Source of the DNA: Apostichopus japonicus | Lineage: Eukaryota > Echinodermata > Holothuroidea > Aspidochirotida > Stichopodidae | DNA length: 64,000 nt | Assembly (NCBI RefSeq): GCF_037975245.1 | Contig: NC_092582.1 | Span: 17,262,577 to 17,326,576 of the forward strand | Reading direction: 5' to 3' | Part shown: one piece after another, positions 1 to 12,499 of the stretch | How positions within the stretch are numbered: position 1 is the first letter of the stretch | How the letters are laid out: each line of letters opens with the position of its first letter | Position numbers and translations under genes: made by a program | Notes under the pieces: generated by a model | What the model was told of the DNA's origin: nothing | Database searches by the model: none | What the model saw: the letters and a program-made list of their open reading frames with translations, nothing else

Positions 1-686
1 CGCGTTGAGATGTTTCATCCTATCAGACCAACCAATGAGAGGTTATTGAGCCCCCCCCCCCCCCTTTTGGCAGTAGTATACTGCATGATGTTGGTGCGAA
101 GAAGAGTTTTGCCTGACCATTGCCTTTTTCCAAACATAAATGATCGGGCTATTGTTGAGCATTAGGAGGGCTGTTGTAGGTGCAACTTTCTGAGATTTCA
201 CTACGAAAACACTTGGGTATGGGGGAGGGGGAAAAGTGGAAATGTTATACATAAATCAGCCTCCATGGAGAGATAGTCATGTTTTTTCGTGGTAACATTA
301 AACATGGACCCTCACACTTGCAAAGTCATTCACATGCAGTGTGAGGGTATGACAGAGAGGTGGGAGGGGAGGGGGGAGACACATGCCAAAAATTTTCTGC
401 TCAGTATGTGCGGTAGACATGCTGACGGAGTTACAGTATGAAGGCTGGTTGCAATGGACCCCCCCCCCCTCCCAGTGGTAACACTTCAAAGATCAATAGG
501 TAAGTTTTCTTTTCCTTAACAAAAATAGTAAAGTAAAACTTTTTCTTCATAACACCTAGTCTTCGACTTTCCTTGTTTCATGCCGTGGCATCTATCCCTT
601 TAATCCAATTTAGCACTCCAAACAAATCAATCGGAACTTTAGATTGAAGCAGACTGAATTGTTTGTCACATTATGTGAATACTCAA
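1..686. other. Intergenic, no gene seen
   Basis: I see no gene here. Homopolymer C runs (about 51-64 and 460-469) and G-rich stretches break every reading frame, and the short open frames look random. Position 687 is a candidate LTR boundary. Confidence 0.5.
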
Positions 687-1989
687 TGTAGTGCATCCCA
701 CAGGGAGCCATGTGTTGGTTGCACATCTGTCCCTTTCGGCGTTCGTTGCTGTAGCCTTTGACACATTATCATTACAACGAACACCAAACAAATATTACGC
801 TCTTTAGAAATGTAGAGTTCATTGCTGAAGATGTCGCTTTTAAGAAGTAATTGAGGTAATTATATGTATATTATATTTAAGCTTTGGCTCATGTTAGGAT
901 AGGGAAGTATAAGTGAGTTTGTGACTCACAATTTGTATTTTTGTTCGTACAACGTGGACCTATTCTCAGCGTGGGTTAGCCTATCGTTAGATAGTGTGGT
1001 AGGCCTAGGTTTATTGTTTCCGAGAATGCATCACGATGGTATTCAAGTTCATTTTGAGTATTTTCAAGGGCTTAGTTAAGTTTTGTACTCTTAAAATATA
1101 TCATTATAAGATCACATGCCTTGTTATTGTTGTATTCGAGGGGATCGTGTAATTCGTGTGTTTCATTGTCTAGGCTAAGCGTGCCTTACGGTGAATTGCT
1201 AAGTGTGTATAAAGTATTTTAGTATTATATTCCGATAGAGCGCCCTCTCATAACAAACAAGATGGCTGCGCCCATGTTATCGTTGAATATTTGTGTACGT
1301 AATAGGCAAGCCACCCAAGTGAGCTAGAGTAACATTATCTAATTATTCATTAAGGTATTTTCTTTCTATATTCACCACTTTATGTGTTAACCAGCACTGA
1401 TTAAGATTAAATTCACCTCTGTTGATATTGGTTTTGGATAAAATGCCTCTTGCTGCTGTATTAACCACAATTAGTTGTTAAACGATGTATTCTGTAATAA
1501 GTTACACGTTCTGTGTACAGGGAACTGGTTGAGATGTAATTGACTAGATAAGTTGTGTTATTGTTTTATAAGTGTAATGCCCTGCCCATAAATGGACAGA
1601 GAGATTGTAAGGCAGACGTGCCGAGATTTAAATGTCGCCATCTCATCATTTTTACGATTATGTGTTATGTCTAGTGGTGCTCCCAGTTCTACCCTTGTCA
1701 TTGTAGCTATTCAGACAGCGTAGAAACCAGCCTAATTGGGTCACAGAAAGTAGAGTTAGTCTGGTACACAATTTTAAGTGACTTTATTTTTATGTTTTGT
1801 TTCTCTTTTTATTATCTTTCAGGAAAGTTACCTGAAGGTGCTGCACCGTCCTTTTTGTTTATGTAATCATATAATATAATCTCGAACATGCTATGTGAGA
1901 GAAGAAGTAATAAACCCCTCAGCCACCAGAACAAGCGGTGGTAGAAATTAGCACTCTCCCCTGCCTATTTATTCCTGCGTATCCTCACA
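687..1989 (+). mobile_element. Candidate solo LTR of a retrotransposon
   Basis: The 1303-bp segment starts TGTAGTG and ends CCTCACA, so it has the TG...CA ends of an LTR, and is flanked by a 4-bp direct repeat TCAA (683-686 and 1990-1993). A TATA-like GTATAAAG lies near 1207 and an AATAAA near 1910, the order expected of a promoter and polyadenylation signal in an LTR. No gag or pol coding sequence is present and no second copy is in the window, so it would be a solo LTR. The target duplication is short and could be chance; orientation rests on the AATAAA. Confidence 0.4.
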
Positions 1990-1993
1990 TCAA

Positions 1994-4900
1994 TGTGACA
2001 GCATCATGGTTTGCTAGTGACCGTGTCCAAAGAATGCAATAGCTTTGTGACATAGTTGTCACAACATCAAATGATGTTATAGCATCACAGGCAATTTGGG
2101 TTTATCTAATAATTTTAAAACATTTTATGCTAGAGAGCACCATGACAAGATTTCAGTCTCTTCCGTTATAATAAAAATGTCAAGAATGGGGATTTTTATC
2201 CATCTGTCAATATTAGTTAACGAAATAAACAATCAAATACCATTATTAATTGCGACTTGAGTTTATTGAAAGCACCAAGTACAGTCCTCTTGTTCCAATG
2301 TCACCAGATTAAAGTATTGCATTTATTCACCACAAATATGCTATGATATCAATACAATAACAAAACAAATCGCTGCTTTTCCCAGCAACTAGATCGCAAG
2401 TAGAAACAAGCAAGCACAAAGCACACATACTTATTTACATATGAAACACAACCAGCTATGGTATTTCAAAGATACATTTGGCATGGCAAGGTACTGTCAA
2501 CCAGAACGAAAACATTTCATGGTTCCTTGCTGCTGCTCATTGATTAACAGGGAACACTCCAAGTATGTAATGTTGAAGCAAGATCAATTATTGCCTTACA
2601 AAGCCACACCTCCTCATAAATACACACGTTATCAATTGCAACACACATCGCCATGTGTAGGCTACCTATCAATAACACACTCACCTTTGATGAAACTGTG
2701 ACTTATGATTGTCTACTGTACTTATTGCAATCTGAAGATTGATGTTTAACCCTGTGACCTCATTAATATTCATGATATGAGCACCAAAATCAATATGGTT
2801 TATCAACTAATTATGGACCACCCACCCACCCACCAAATATGGCATTGATCAATCATAGCCCTTGTTGAGTTATCATGCATACAAACTTACACACACATGC
2901 ACACCGACCTGACCACAAAGGTTCCTTTGCTTTCAGCAAGGAACCAAAACTACAAAACGCCATATACGAAATGCACATAAGTTTAAGTTTGCTGTTGTGT
3001 TTGATCCAGGCACAATGCAACATGATATTTCTTGTTAATTAAAAAAAGAGGTATTTGCATACTCCCTTAACAGCAAGGAAATGTTAATTGACTGTCAAGA
3101 CTGACTGAGACCACAGAATGTTTAACATACAATGGATGGGTTAATTTACTGCAATGTTCAGAAAATAACATAATATCAACCCTGCTGAAGGATAACTATT
3201 TCATGCCACAACAAATACCTTTTCACAGTGAAAAAAACTTTTTAGACTAAATAGATCTGTAAATAAATGTACAGAATATATGGCACCTGTGATTTGCAAA
3301 GGGCATATTTCTATAGCGTTTTAATGTTAAGATTTGTTATTTGTTCTAACATTGTTTATAAATTATTAGTCACTAGTATAAAATTCGTCTTGATTAACTG
3401 TATGATTAGATGGCAGAAATATGATAACTATGATAGTAACATGGACAAATATACCTGCCAACCCTTCCTGCCACACTTCTTTTTTTATCATCATTGAACA
3501 ACCATTTCAATCGTAATTCTGCTTGCATACAGTGCTTTCTCAATTGACTTGAACTGTGATCAATAATAACATTGAGTTTCTTTTTATAGTTATTGGGATC
3601 ATTTGCTTGATCCTATGAAGTTTTACAGTACCTAAATGAGTAAACATCTAAGAATGTCTGAATAGGTAAAATACTAACTGTATCCATGGACAGTATTTAA
3701 CTTATCACAATTTAAGTATAGGTTCAACTGCAATATACCATACTGCAGCTTTAAACAACTACATACACATAAGCCTGCAAGACCAAGAAATATGCCTCCT
3801 CCCAATCTATTGCCTTCTCAGGTTTGTACAGTATGCCTTCATTATTAGCAGTCATGGCTGGTGAAAGACATAAAAATTGATAAAACTAGTAGAAATTATA
3901 ATTTTCACAGTTGGAATGTCCAGCCACATCAGTCTCCATGTGATTACTGTCATGTCTTTCTGCTACTACTGTACTGCTCTAATGAAACTTTCTCTATGAG
4001 GCTTCTTATGCCCTTCAACATGTCTCTTGACATAAATAGAATGAAAAGATAAAAAGTTTCACACAATATGCATGAAAATATGAGTGTGATGTCGGGTATT
4101 TTATGTGAAGTATTTGCCATTTTTGCACACTTTTGGCAAAAGTTTTGCTCACTGCCATAGGTGGAATTATGATATTTCTTCTCATATAATGTCTGAAAAT
4201 GTTGCTAACAGATGATTGAACGAACACCGACCCAGAGACTAAACTGAGAGGATGAACATTGCTAGTTGCCAGAGGAATGCTTGTGGTTGCAATTTTGACC
4301 TTGCAGAGGAAATTGCATTGAAAATCCATCACAAAAAGAGTTTCCAGAGCACTTAAACAACCAAGATAAATGTAATACAGCTAATCCTTTAAAACCACTC
4401 AAGTTGTGAAATTTTAACTCAAAACTTACATAGCTTTTTTAATACTACTGATAAGTTACCACTGTAAACTGGTCATACACAGTATACCAAAAGATTGAGT
4501 GATTTGCAAACCCTGAAACTGGCATGTTGTATGAAATGCTGCAGGTTTCATGTAAACCAGGCTCTACTTTATTCATAAATAAGTACTCTACCACATCATG
4601 TGTCAAGCTGAAAGAATAAGACATAATTATATAGAATTCCTTAATACAAACTGTAAATGATGACATCCTAGGCTCCTAGCACAGATACATGTATGGTGAA
4701 CAAACTTACCACCTTGATGGTTATCTATTACATGTTAATACAAGTAGGAAGCTAATTGTAATTTGCCAATTTTGAGCTGTCTACATAAACTTAATAGTTC
4801 AATCTTTTTTCAAGCAATCCCACTTGCCTCAAATACAGGACTGCAGGGTTTAAAGTTGGTAAAGGATGGCTAAGCCAAAGGCTGCCATACAGTTGCAGTG

Positions 4901-6097
4901 CTATGAGGGGTTTTCACACTGCCCATTCAGTAGTTACTTAAAAAAGGTACTGTAGAAAGATGGATAACAGCTAGATGGATTGACAGAGTGAAGATGCTGA
5001 GTCACAATAGTTCAAGTAGCATCGCTGGTTTGAGCTAAGAGTTACATTGGAATATGGGAGAGTCTTTCGAATATCCAGTTGCTCAGACTTACACTCAGTA
5101 TTTTTCAATACTGTGCTTGCTCTCCATTAACCAGGTGCCACTCCATTAAATATGGAATAACAACATTTTGCTCTAAAGTCTTCGTTCATACAAGACATAC
5201 TGCTATTTATCATGATGGCAACTTCCATAGACCAGTCATGGAACCATGCAAAATAGTTTGTGTGTCTATGAGTACAGCTTTACTTTCCTTTGCAATGTTT
5301 TTGGTTGTGCTTCTAATGCCAGTACTATCCTTTTGTATCAGCCTGTTAACAATCATTGAAATCTACTGCCAGGGTGTGTTGTCAGTGAACCATCTTTTGA
5401 AAGATTAAGGCCAGACTGGATAGTCATTGGACCGACAAATCTTGACTGCTTCATTATTAATGATCTTTGGTCACCCTTAATTAACTGCATCAGAACTGAT
5501 GATGGAATGCAAGTTCTTGATTATTTGACCGAATGCTTTTGACTGACATATGAAGTTCTCTTGGATCTCATGCTGCTCACCTGTCACAATTTCATAAGAA
5601 TAGCTCAACACCTTGTCCAAACAAGGATCTCAATCACTGCAGTTTTCAAAGTCATTACAAACTAGAAGGGGTTTCAATTTCATCCACAAAAGTCTATGAA
5701 ATACATATAGCCTAAGTGCTGAATAACATGTGGAGTGAGTACTTGGCAGTATTTTTCAAAGTTGCAGACAATACGCTGCACATTGTTATACAGTGTACAT
5801 AGGACAAACAATGGGGCATTGGACATATTGTGAATCGCCTTTGGGTAAGCACGACCCCCCCCCCCCCTCCCCCTTGGATCCACCCGTACAAAACTAAGTA
5901 TTACTCCTAGGCCCCAGGGTGAATAATTATTAAAATACCAGAGTGAATGGCCGTGTATGATACTGGCAGTACAGTTTACAGGCCTAAGTAAGGCTAACAC
6001 AGTTACATTCCTAACATAAAGTTACGCCAGGTAGTACTGGTAATAGTAGTAGTAGAACTAGTTACTCGGCCTACTAGTACTACTAGTAATAGGTAGG
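1994..6097. other. 4.1 kb without a supported coding gene
   Basis: AT-rich sequence with only short, unconvincing open frames. On the minus strand there is an AATAAA at 2262-2267, so this could be the 3' region or introns of a minus-strand transcript starting near 6.2 kb, but no coding exon with matching splice sites could be found. A G-rich segment at about 5851-5885 (read on minus: GGATCCAAGGGGG) resembles the end of a hAT-like element also seen elsewhere in the window. Confidence 0.4.
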
Positions 6098-6157
6098 CTA
6101 TATCGAAATTCGGACTTCTTCATCACTTCTAAAGCGCCCGAATCGACCGCTCGCCAT
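6098..6157 (-). CDS. Tiny ORF, possible first exon of a minus-strand gene
   Basis: A 19-codon frame reads MASGRFGRFRSDEEVRISI and lies in a CpG-containing, promoter-like region. The residues look like the N terminus of a real protein, but the frame stops quickly and the only nearby donor-like GT (at GAA|GTCCG) is weak. It may be a first coding exon whose partners are outside my reach, or chance. Confidence 0.15.
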   Translation of the reverse strand: MASGRFGRFRSDEEVRISI

Positions 6158-6481
6158 TTCTCTATTTCTATGCTCCTTCAACTTAACTATACACGCTGGA
6201 ATTCGGGCTGGAAGTCGCCATTCTTCTCGTCTACGCTTGCGCTATGTTTCATCTATGGCCGCAGACATCTTGAATAGGGGTGCTTGGCAGCGATTGGCTG
6301 AAACCCCAAACCTTCTCTAAGATCTATTTTGATTGGTGCTAACATTCTGTGACACCGTCACCTTCGGCGAGTCGATCTAGGAGCTTGTCCAGTAGTCACC
6401 ATCTTGGGACTACATGAAACCTCTTTTGAAAATTAGTAAAATATTTTTAAAGAATTAATTTATGTGTTCCCACCCTACGAA

Positions 6482-6844
6482 ATGGAGCATTATTTAGTAT
6501 TTGGTAAGAATTTGACATATATATTTATAATAGAATTCAACGATCGTAGCAACGAAATGAGCCAATTAAACCGTATCACAGATTCTCCTTCGGCCGCGAT
6601 ATATGCCATTTACGTGATTGGTGCATTAAAGATGAACGATAGTGATTTTTCACCATCGACGAAAAAATACGATTTTATTCAAGAGTATTCTAGTTGGTTT
6701 CCATTTTACACATGTGAAAATTCAAGTCAATCCGATGTTGGGAAAGGCTTACAAAAAATTCCTAAACTCGTTGATTTTTTAAACCAAAATTGGGCTTTTC
6801 TTGAAAAGCGATATGATGATCACGTGATCTACAGTGACATGTGA
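6482..6844 (+). CDS. Hypothetical protein, 120 aa
   Basis: Open frame from an ATG at 6482 to a stop at 6844. The translation has mixed, protein-like composition (for example KYDFIQEYSSWFPFYTCEN and a C-terminal FLNQNWAFLEKRYDD) and no low-complexity bias. I recognise no domain. It lies just upstream of the THAP-like remnant on the same strand, so it could be part of the same decayed gene. A GTG lies six codons upstream but would not be used as a start in an animal gene. Confidence 0.25.
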   Translation: MEHYLVFGKNLTYIFIIEFNDRSNEMSQLNRITDSPSAAIYAIYVIGALKMNDSDFSPSTKKYDFIQEYSSWFPFYTCENSSQSDVGKGLQKIPKLVDFLNQNWAFLEKRYDDHVIYSDM

Positions 6845-6978
6845 CGTCATTATGATGATAACAACGTGAGCTCGGCGTAGTGTACTTCAGCAGTGTGCAC
6901 TTAGTGTGTAAGTTTAGTTGCAACCTACTCTATATTGGACTCGACAAACAACGTAAACCACTAGCAAAATCCAAGAAA

Positions 6979-7238
6979 TTGCGTTGTAGGGGGATGCAAC
7001 AGAACGAATGTGGACTCTACAATAAGTTTTTTTTTTCAATTTTCCAAGCGGAAAAAGTAGTGAGAGATATCGGAAACTCTGGATACGATTTGTGAGGAGA
7101 ACCAGGAAAGACTTCATCGCACCAGGAGTTCCTCATGGCAAGAATGTGAAAGTTTGTTCTGCCCACTTCACAGAAGATGATTCTCGGGCCCAATTGAAAT
7201 TTGCGTGTGGCAAGGTCACTAAAGTAATAAAAGTTTGA
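6979..7238 (+). pseudogene. THAP-domain-like remnant broken in a poly(T) run
   Basis: Two frames together make a THAP-like zinc-binding module. The first holds C-x7-C (CRGMQQNEC) and runs to about 7029. The second holds FP, then KLWIRFVRRTRK, then VCSAHFTEDD, and ends at TGA 7236-7238. The FP, W, RR and C-x2-HF-x2-D order is that of THAP DNA-binding domains common in P-element-derived genes. The frames switch inside a T12 run (7027-7036 region), where the second frame also has an upstream TAA. This is either a real pseudogene lesion or a homopolymer assembly error. Spacing of the first cysteine pair is wider than the usual 2-4 residues. Confidence 0.45.
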
Positions 7239-7532
7239 AAAGTTTATATATATCCCGATAAATGCAACAGTAAGTGTTGGAACTGGAAGACATGTCAGAC
7301 GTGAACAACCTAATGACTATGTGAGGAGAGAATCCACGTGCAAATTTCAATTGGGGCATGGACGTCGCTTAGGCAGAGTTTTTTGGGGGCAGAGATGTGT
7401 TCATACCCTCCAAACCACTTTAAATGTAATACGAATAGGAAATGTGTGTATGCTCGAGCGAAACAAAACATCGTGTAAGTATTACTTACGGTAGCGCACA
7501 CTGTCACTTATGTTTGCACAGTGTGAAAGTAC

Positions 7533-7847
7533 CAAGGGCGTAGGAACCGGGGCGGGGGCTGGGGGCGCCAGCCCCCTCAGTGAAGAATATTGAGGGGCGG
7601 AAGTATCATTCCGCCCCCCCCCCCCCGCTTTGCAAGTCAGAAAACCCCTTCTTCATTTCCAAATGAGAAAAAAATCTCATTTGGAGCACCAAATTGCATC
7701 TAAGGCCAGGTGAAAATGCAAAATTATATACAAAATGGAGTGGATGACTTGAAGTGTGCTATATTGCACCCTTAGACTCCTCCCCCAGGCCGGCCATAAG
7801 TCTTCAGCCCCCCCCCCCCCACTCAAAAGTACCTTCCTACGCCACTG
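7533..7847. mobile_element. hAT-type MITE with 8-bp target duplication
   Basis: A 315-bp element begins CAAGGGCGTAGGAAC and ends TTCCTACGCCACTG. The reverse complement of the end, CAGTGGCGTAGGAA, differs from the start at two positions. A perfect 8-bp direct repeat GAAAGTAC flanks it (7525-7532 and 7848-7855). Eight-base duplications and CAG-type termini are hallmarks of hAT transposons. The interior holds poly(C) runs and no coding sequence, so it is non-autonomous. Confidence 0.75.
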
Positions 7848-7855
7848 GAAAGTAC

Positions 7856-9138
7856 CGTTTGCGGACCTACGTAAAGTTGGGCTAGAATACGATTCCTCCT
7901 GAAGCCCAAACCACGAGGCATGCATGTGAATAAACGCAATAGGCATTGCATGTAGTGAAAAAAAATTGTTCGAGCTAGACTAACAACTCGATTGAGTTCA
8001 AATGCGGTGGTATTTCAAGCTCAATGAAACCTTTCTGTTGGATTTAATGACGCACAAGGAACGTTTATGTTTTACAGTAGGCCTAGTGCATACAAGCGAA
8101 TCTGCTTTGTTTAGAACTTTGGATTTTCTTTCGGATGTTATACTAATCTACGTTTGAGACTATCATCACTATTGTTATTGTGCCAGTTTGACTGGTAAGT
8201 GAGCACATTCATACATCACTCTGTATAAAACCCGCCAAAAACGTGATCTTGAGATTTACGTTACTTTGGGTCAGCTTGCGAGTTACCTCTTCAGATATTG
8301 GGAAATCGTTGCGAAATCGCCGCAAATTTTGTAAAAAAAACTTTTAAACACGTGGCTGCATCCTATGCAGCCTACCGCTCTGCCACCTCACCGCCCAAAA
8401 AAATTCGAACACCACCTCAATTTTGAAACTTTTCGGTCTGAAAAATGAGATTTTTAGGCATTTTTTGCACGTGTAGCACGCGTGCACACTATAGTTCATT
8501 TGACGGAAAAGACACACCTGGCTGACTTGCAAGGATAACCGCCCTTCTGACGTCCTACTTGTTCAAAATTGGCATTTAATTTAATTATTTTTTCTCTCTC
8601 TTTTTTTTCTCTCTCTTTTTTTTTTCTCTTTTTTTTTCTTTTTTTTTTTGACCAAGAGCAGGGGGGTCCGGACCCCCTGGACCCCCCCTGGATCCGCGCC
8701 TGACATTACGCCGAAAATAACAGTTATGCTGACACGAAATGCACGCACAGCTCCGTACTGAACAGTTCACAACAGAAAAGATCATCACAGTGACGTCATT
8801 CACTGACCTGAGGGCTGTTCAAGGTCGTTGCAGTGTTTGCAAATTCCTAAATTACGGAGGGGAAAAAACGATGTTTTAATTCCCTTTTTTATAACTTTCC
8901 GGTGTGCTATTTGAAAAATTAAAAAAATATGTTGCTTGGTAACATATAAACTACATTATGTATGAAAATGAGAGATTTTTTTTCTGTCACTATCGTTCTA
9001 CTTTAAGTAAACAAACCTTGATGCACGGTTCAACCGACGAATCAGAGACGCCGCTTTAACAAGCTTCGGTACGCCGATTTTCACTGTCACGTGGTATACG
9101 CCGGACGCTTTACCTGGAGAGTCATGTAAACGATTACG
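7856..9138. other. Intergenic with simple repeats and transposon ends
   Basis: No gene is supported. At 8585-8650 lies a T-rich tract with TTTCTCTC units. At 8658-8701 a GC-rich stretch ending GGATCCGCGCCTG resembles the end of a hAT-like element without a visible partner. On the minus strand at about 8365-8400 is TGGCAGAGCGG, a perfect tRNA A-box-like string, without a B box. Confidence 0.5.
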
Positions 9139-9463
9139 ATGGCGGACCATGAAAGTTGCTCGAAAAATGCTTGTTTTGCTCACTGTTATGGTGTTTCTGG
9201 AATTTTAAAGCCTTTCACAGTGACAACATGGAACACATTATTGAAAAGTGTTACACTTTGGAAAGATCTAGTGGGTTATCAGGCCGATATAGCAAGTGAA
9301 TTTTTACGTGTTAATGGCGATGTTGATATTACCACACTACCTATCCCAGAACATGGTGGTATCCACGAGAAATGTTATCGGTATTTTACCGACTCCTCAA
9401 AGCGCAAGCGAGGTATAAACAACAAGAAGAAAGACATTGTGGTTGAATCATGCAATGAACCAG
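9139..9463 (+). CDS. Exon 1 of the Cys/His-module gene
   Basis: Codes for 108 residues plus one base and ends at CAG|GTAAGA. Start chosen at the first ATG of the frame. It carries the first Cys/His module (C7, C12, C16, then HEKC near residue 75). Confidence 0.65.
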
Positions 9464-11679
9464 GTAAGACTTTAATTTCGGATGTAACAAATACGTATAA
9501 AGCACATTTTATGATGTTCAATTTGGATCATCATTATGAGTTACACTCATACATGTAGCATGTAAGGCTCATAATTGACACTTAAGCCTGGATTTGATCA
9601 ACGATATCTATCAAGGAATGATCCAAATCACTCAACTGTATGTGTTTTTCATATGTGTAGTTCCTCAGAAATGTAATGATTTCAAAATATTTAAAGTTCT
9701 GTGGTTATGCACCGTACAATTGAGCAGAATTTGACCACAAAATGTCTGCCGTGTCAAGTTCTTTCATACCCGTTAAATTGACACATTCGTCGATAAGCTA
9801 ACTGTAGTGTAGGCCTTAGTATACATCCATTGACTTTGGATGCTGTTTGCTATGCTCTGAGCCTAGTCTTAGCTCCGACAGGTCAGGTCCCAGAGAGTAG
9901 TGGTATCATATTGAGATAATGTTGGTTATTTTTAGGGTGTAAGATTTCCAAATGCCCGAAAAATGTGCAAAACTTGGGGGAAGGTGTTAAAAGCTTAAGA
10001 AAAACCACAAGTTGGTCAGCAAATAGCTGAAATGGATTCAAGCTCATGAAATATGTAATTCTGCTTGATTGCAAAATGTTTAGATGGCCTGCTGTATCGT
10101 TGCTAGTAATATTTGAAGGTGCGTCAGTTATGAGGGTGCGTCAATTATGAAGCCTTTACTATATACATGTACATGCATAATGAATTTCATCTAGCTATCT
10201 TGATGCACAGTCAGTGCATGACTCGCCTATGCATGTGCAGTATTTATACTTGAATGTTAGACATGATAAATAAAGAAATAGAAATTTATAATTTTGGTCT
10301 CATATTGTAGTTATGTGGCTATTGTCTAAAAAGCTGCCATATTGCAGAGTTACGTCCAATTTTCAATACAATTGTAGTTCCTTATTTTTTTATTTTTTTT
10401 TCAAATTATATGGTAGTTTTGTAAAATCAAAAATGTCATGTATTCCCAACTGGAAAATACTATGAGCAACATAATTTAAATGTATTTACACAAACAGGAC
10501 AAATTATGCTTGTGTTTTTCCATTCTTAATTCTTGTCATTGCATGTACTAGTACTTGTTTACCGGTACCTACAAATTGATTCACACATCATTTTTATTTC
10601 ATTCTTTCACAGAATTGGAACCATCCACTTCCAGCGGGGAACCCAAAGCTAAGGATACGTCATCTACAGCAGAAACAAGGTTGTTACGCTCTAGCTCCAG
10701 TGTGGTCAGCTTTCGCAAGATATTATCTAATCCTGTCCTTCCTGAGGTGTGCATTATCTGTTGTGGCAACAAGTCATGGAGAGATCGCGAGGGACGAAAG
10801 AAGAAAGAACCTTTGCTTTTATGTGAACTGCCAGATGGTGGCAAACTAGCAATAGCTGCTAATGACAAGAAAGATATCCGGATATTGATTCAGATTCGTG
10901 AAAGAGACTGTGTGGCCATCAAAGTGAGATACCACCGGAGCTGTTTCAAAGGTTACACAAATTACTTAACCAGAAACAATGCAGCGCCAAAGGAACAGAT
11001 GTATGCCAAAGGATTTGATGCCTTTTGTAAATACAACATTGATCAGAAGATCATAGTGGAGAAGAATATCTACCTCTTTACGAAATTGAAGAAGCAGTTT
11101 TGCAAAGCTGTGAAAGACGTGGAAGGCATCGATGCCAGTGGGTACAAGACGTACAATTTGAAGCAACGCCTACAACGCAGGTATCCCCAGCTGTGTTTTC
11201 TAAAGCCAAAGAAAATATATGCTAGTGAAATGGTGTACATTGAGACACTATCAACTGAAGAAATTGTGCCAGGTGTCATGGGTTCTGAATCTGATACCAC
11301 CACTACTGACACAGACACCACAGACCACGAGAAAGAGGTGCCACCAAAGCGACAGAGGCATGGCAGTGGCTACCAAACTAGACCAAATGAGATGTCATCA
11401 CTCAGGGACAGGTATTCTACTGCATTGGACCTGAAGAAAGAAATGCTACAGGGAACAGCATCAACCAACCTTCCATGGCCTCCAACATCAACAGATTTAT
11501 CAATATTCGCAGCACGCAGTATGGTACCAACAAAGCTGTATAACTTTCTGGCATGGGTTGTTGGCATTTCCGATGAACCAGATGATAAGGAGAAAGTGAA
11601 GACTACAGATGCAGAGGATCGTCACATCCTTGCCATTGCTCAGGACATCATGTATTTGGCCACGAAAGGAATGACATAA
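9139..11679 (+). CDS. Two-exon protein with two Cys/His modules, 463 aa, function unknown
   Basis: Exon 1 is 9139-9463 (ATG, donor CAG|GTAAGA) and exon 2 is 10613-11679 (acceptor TTTCACAG); both are phase 1 and join cleanly. Residues 1-108 contain C7, C12, C16, a LKPFT..TW segment and HEKCYRYFT followed by a basic stretch. Residues about 155-219 repeat the theme: VCIICC, a basic loop, then YHRSCFKGYT. This C-x2-C ... H-x3/4-C-Y pattern is typical of a large, poorly studied family of invertebrate proteins, possibly DNA-binding and transposon-related. A Ser/Thr/Asp-rich acidic linker (TTTTDTDTTDHEKE) and a basic KRQRH patch follow, so a nuclear role is plausible. Family members I know are often longer, so this may be the N-terminal half only. 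AATAAA lies at 11691. Confidence 0.7.
10613..11679 (+). CDS. Exon 2 (terminal) of the Cys/His-module gene
   Basis: Follows a pyrimidine-rich tract and CACAG. It restores the frame as E-LEPSTSSGEP and runs without interruption to TGA... then TAA-rich 3' sequence; the stop closes at 11679. It carries the CIICC and YHRSC module and the acidic/basic linker. Confidence 0.7.
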
Positions 11680-11690
11680 ATATATACCCT

Positions 11691-11696
11691 AATAAA
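11691..11696 (+). terminator. Polyadenylation signal AATAAA
   Basis: Twelve bases after the stop codon of the two-exon gene. A canonical hexamer so close suggests a very short 3' UTR. Confidence 0.5.
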
Positions 11697-12499
11697 ACTT
11701 CTGGTGCACACTTACAACCATTGAATTGAAGTTGGGAATAATTTTTATTCTGTGAAGTGGTGTATTATGTGCATAAGTATTAATACAGCAACTGCACCCC
11801 TGGCCGTAACCATTATGTAGTGTTTGTAAATGTTGGTGTATTAACAATATGAAATATCTACAGGTAGTAAAAAGCTGTTACTCCAAGACAGTGACAAAGT
11901 AACTCTTTAGTCAAAGTAGGATTCATCTATGTATATTTATTTAAAATAATTCAACATGCATTGCATTTATTTACAATTCTATAGTGTACCATTGCAACAC
12001 TCTTAAATATAGGTGAGTTTGCACATTTGACAGAAGATTTTGGTTCATTTTGTAGCCTATGTGAAATGCATTTATAATAAAGTAGTAGATTTGGATTTGA
12101 GTGGTGCTACAGCTACATAGCTCTTGGAAAGTATAGGTCATTTTCTCTGAATAACACAATTGTAAGATAAGTCGTTTATATTCACTCACTCATTAATTAA
12201 GCTCCCTTTATGGTTAATTGGATGATTTCAATCTCTTGGAATATATCTTGGCTAATTCATTTTCATGAAATATTCATGTACATTGTAAAAAATCTAAATC
12301 AACAGGCTAAGTAGGCCAAAATTTGAATTTTTTGAGAAAACACGTCAAATATACGATGTTTTGGGATGGATTTCACGAAGTGCATGTTGTATTTTAATAT
12401 ATTTTTTAATTGTATTTGAATTAAGCAACCAGTGTTGTCACTTGATCAAGAGAAATCATAATGCAAATTTGGCTTTGCAAAAGTTCCTTATGTTGTCTG

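Noticed and set aside
5079-5408. 109-aa plus-strand frame with hydrophobic C-terminal segments
   Set aside because: No start context, domain or splice partner; composition like other AT-rich random frames.
8342-8400. tRNA gene on the minus strand (A-box-like TGGCAGAGCGG and a pairing GGCTGCAT/ATGCAGCC)
   Set aside because: No B box or acceptor-stem partner follows; at best a tRNA-derived fragment.
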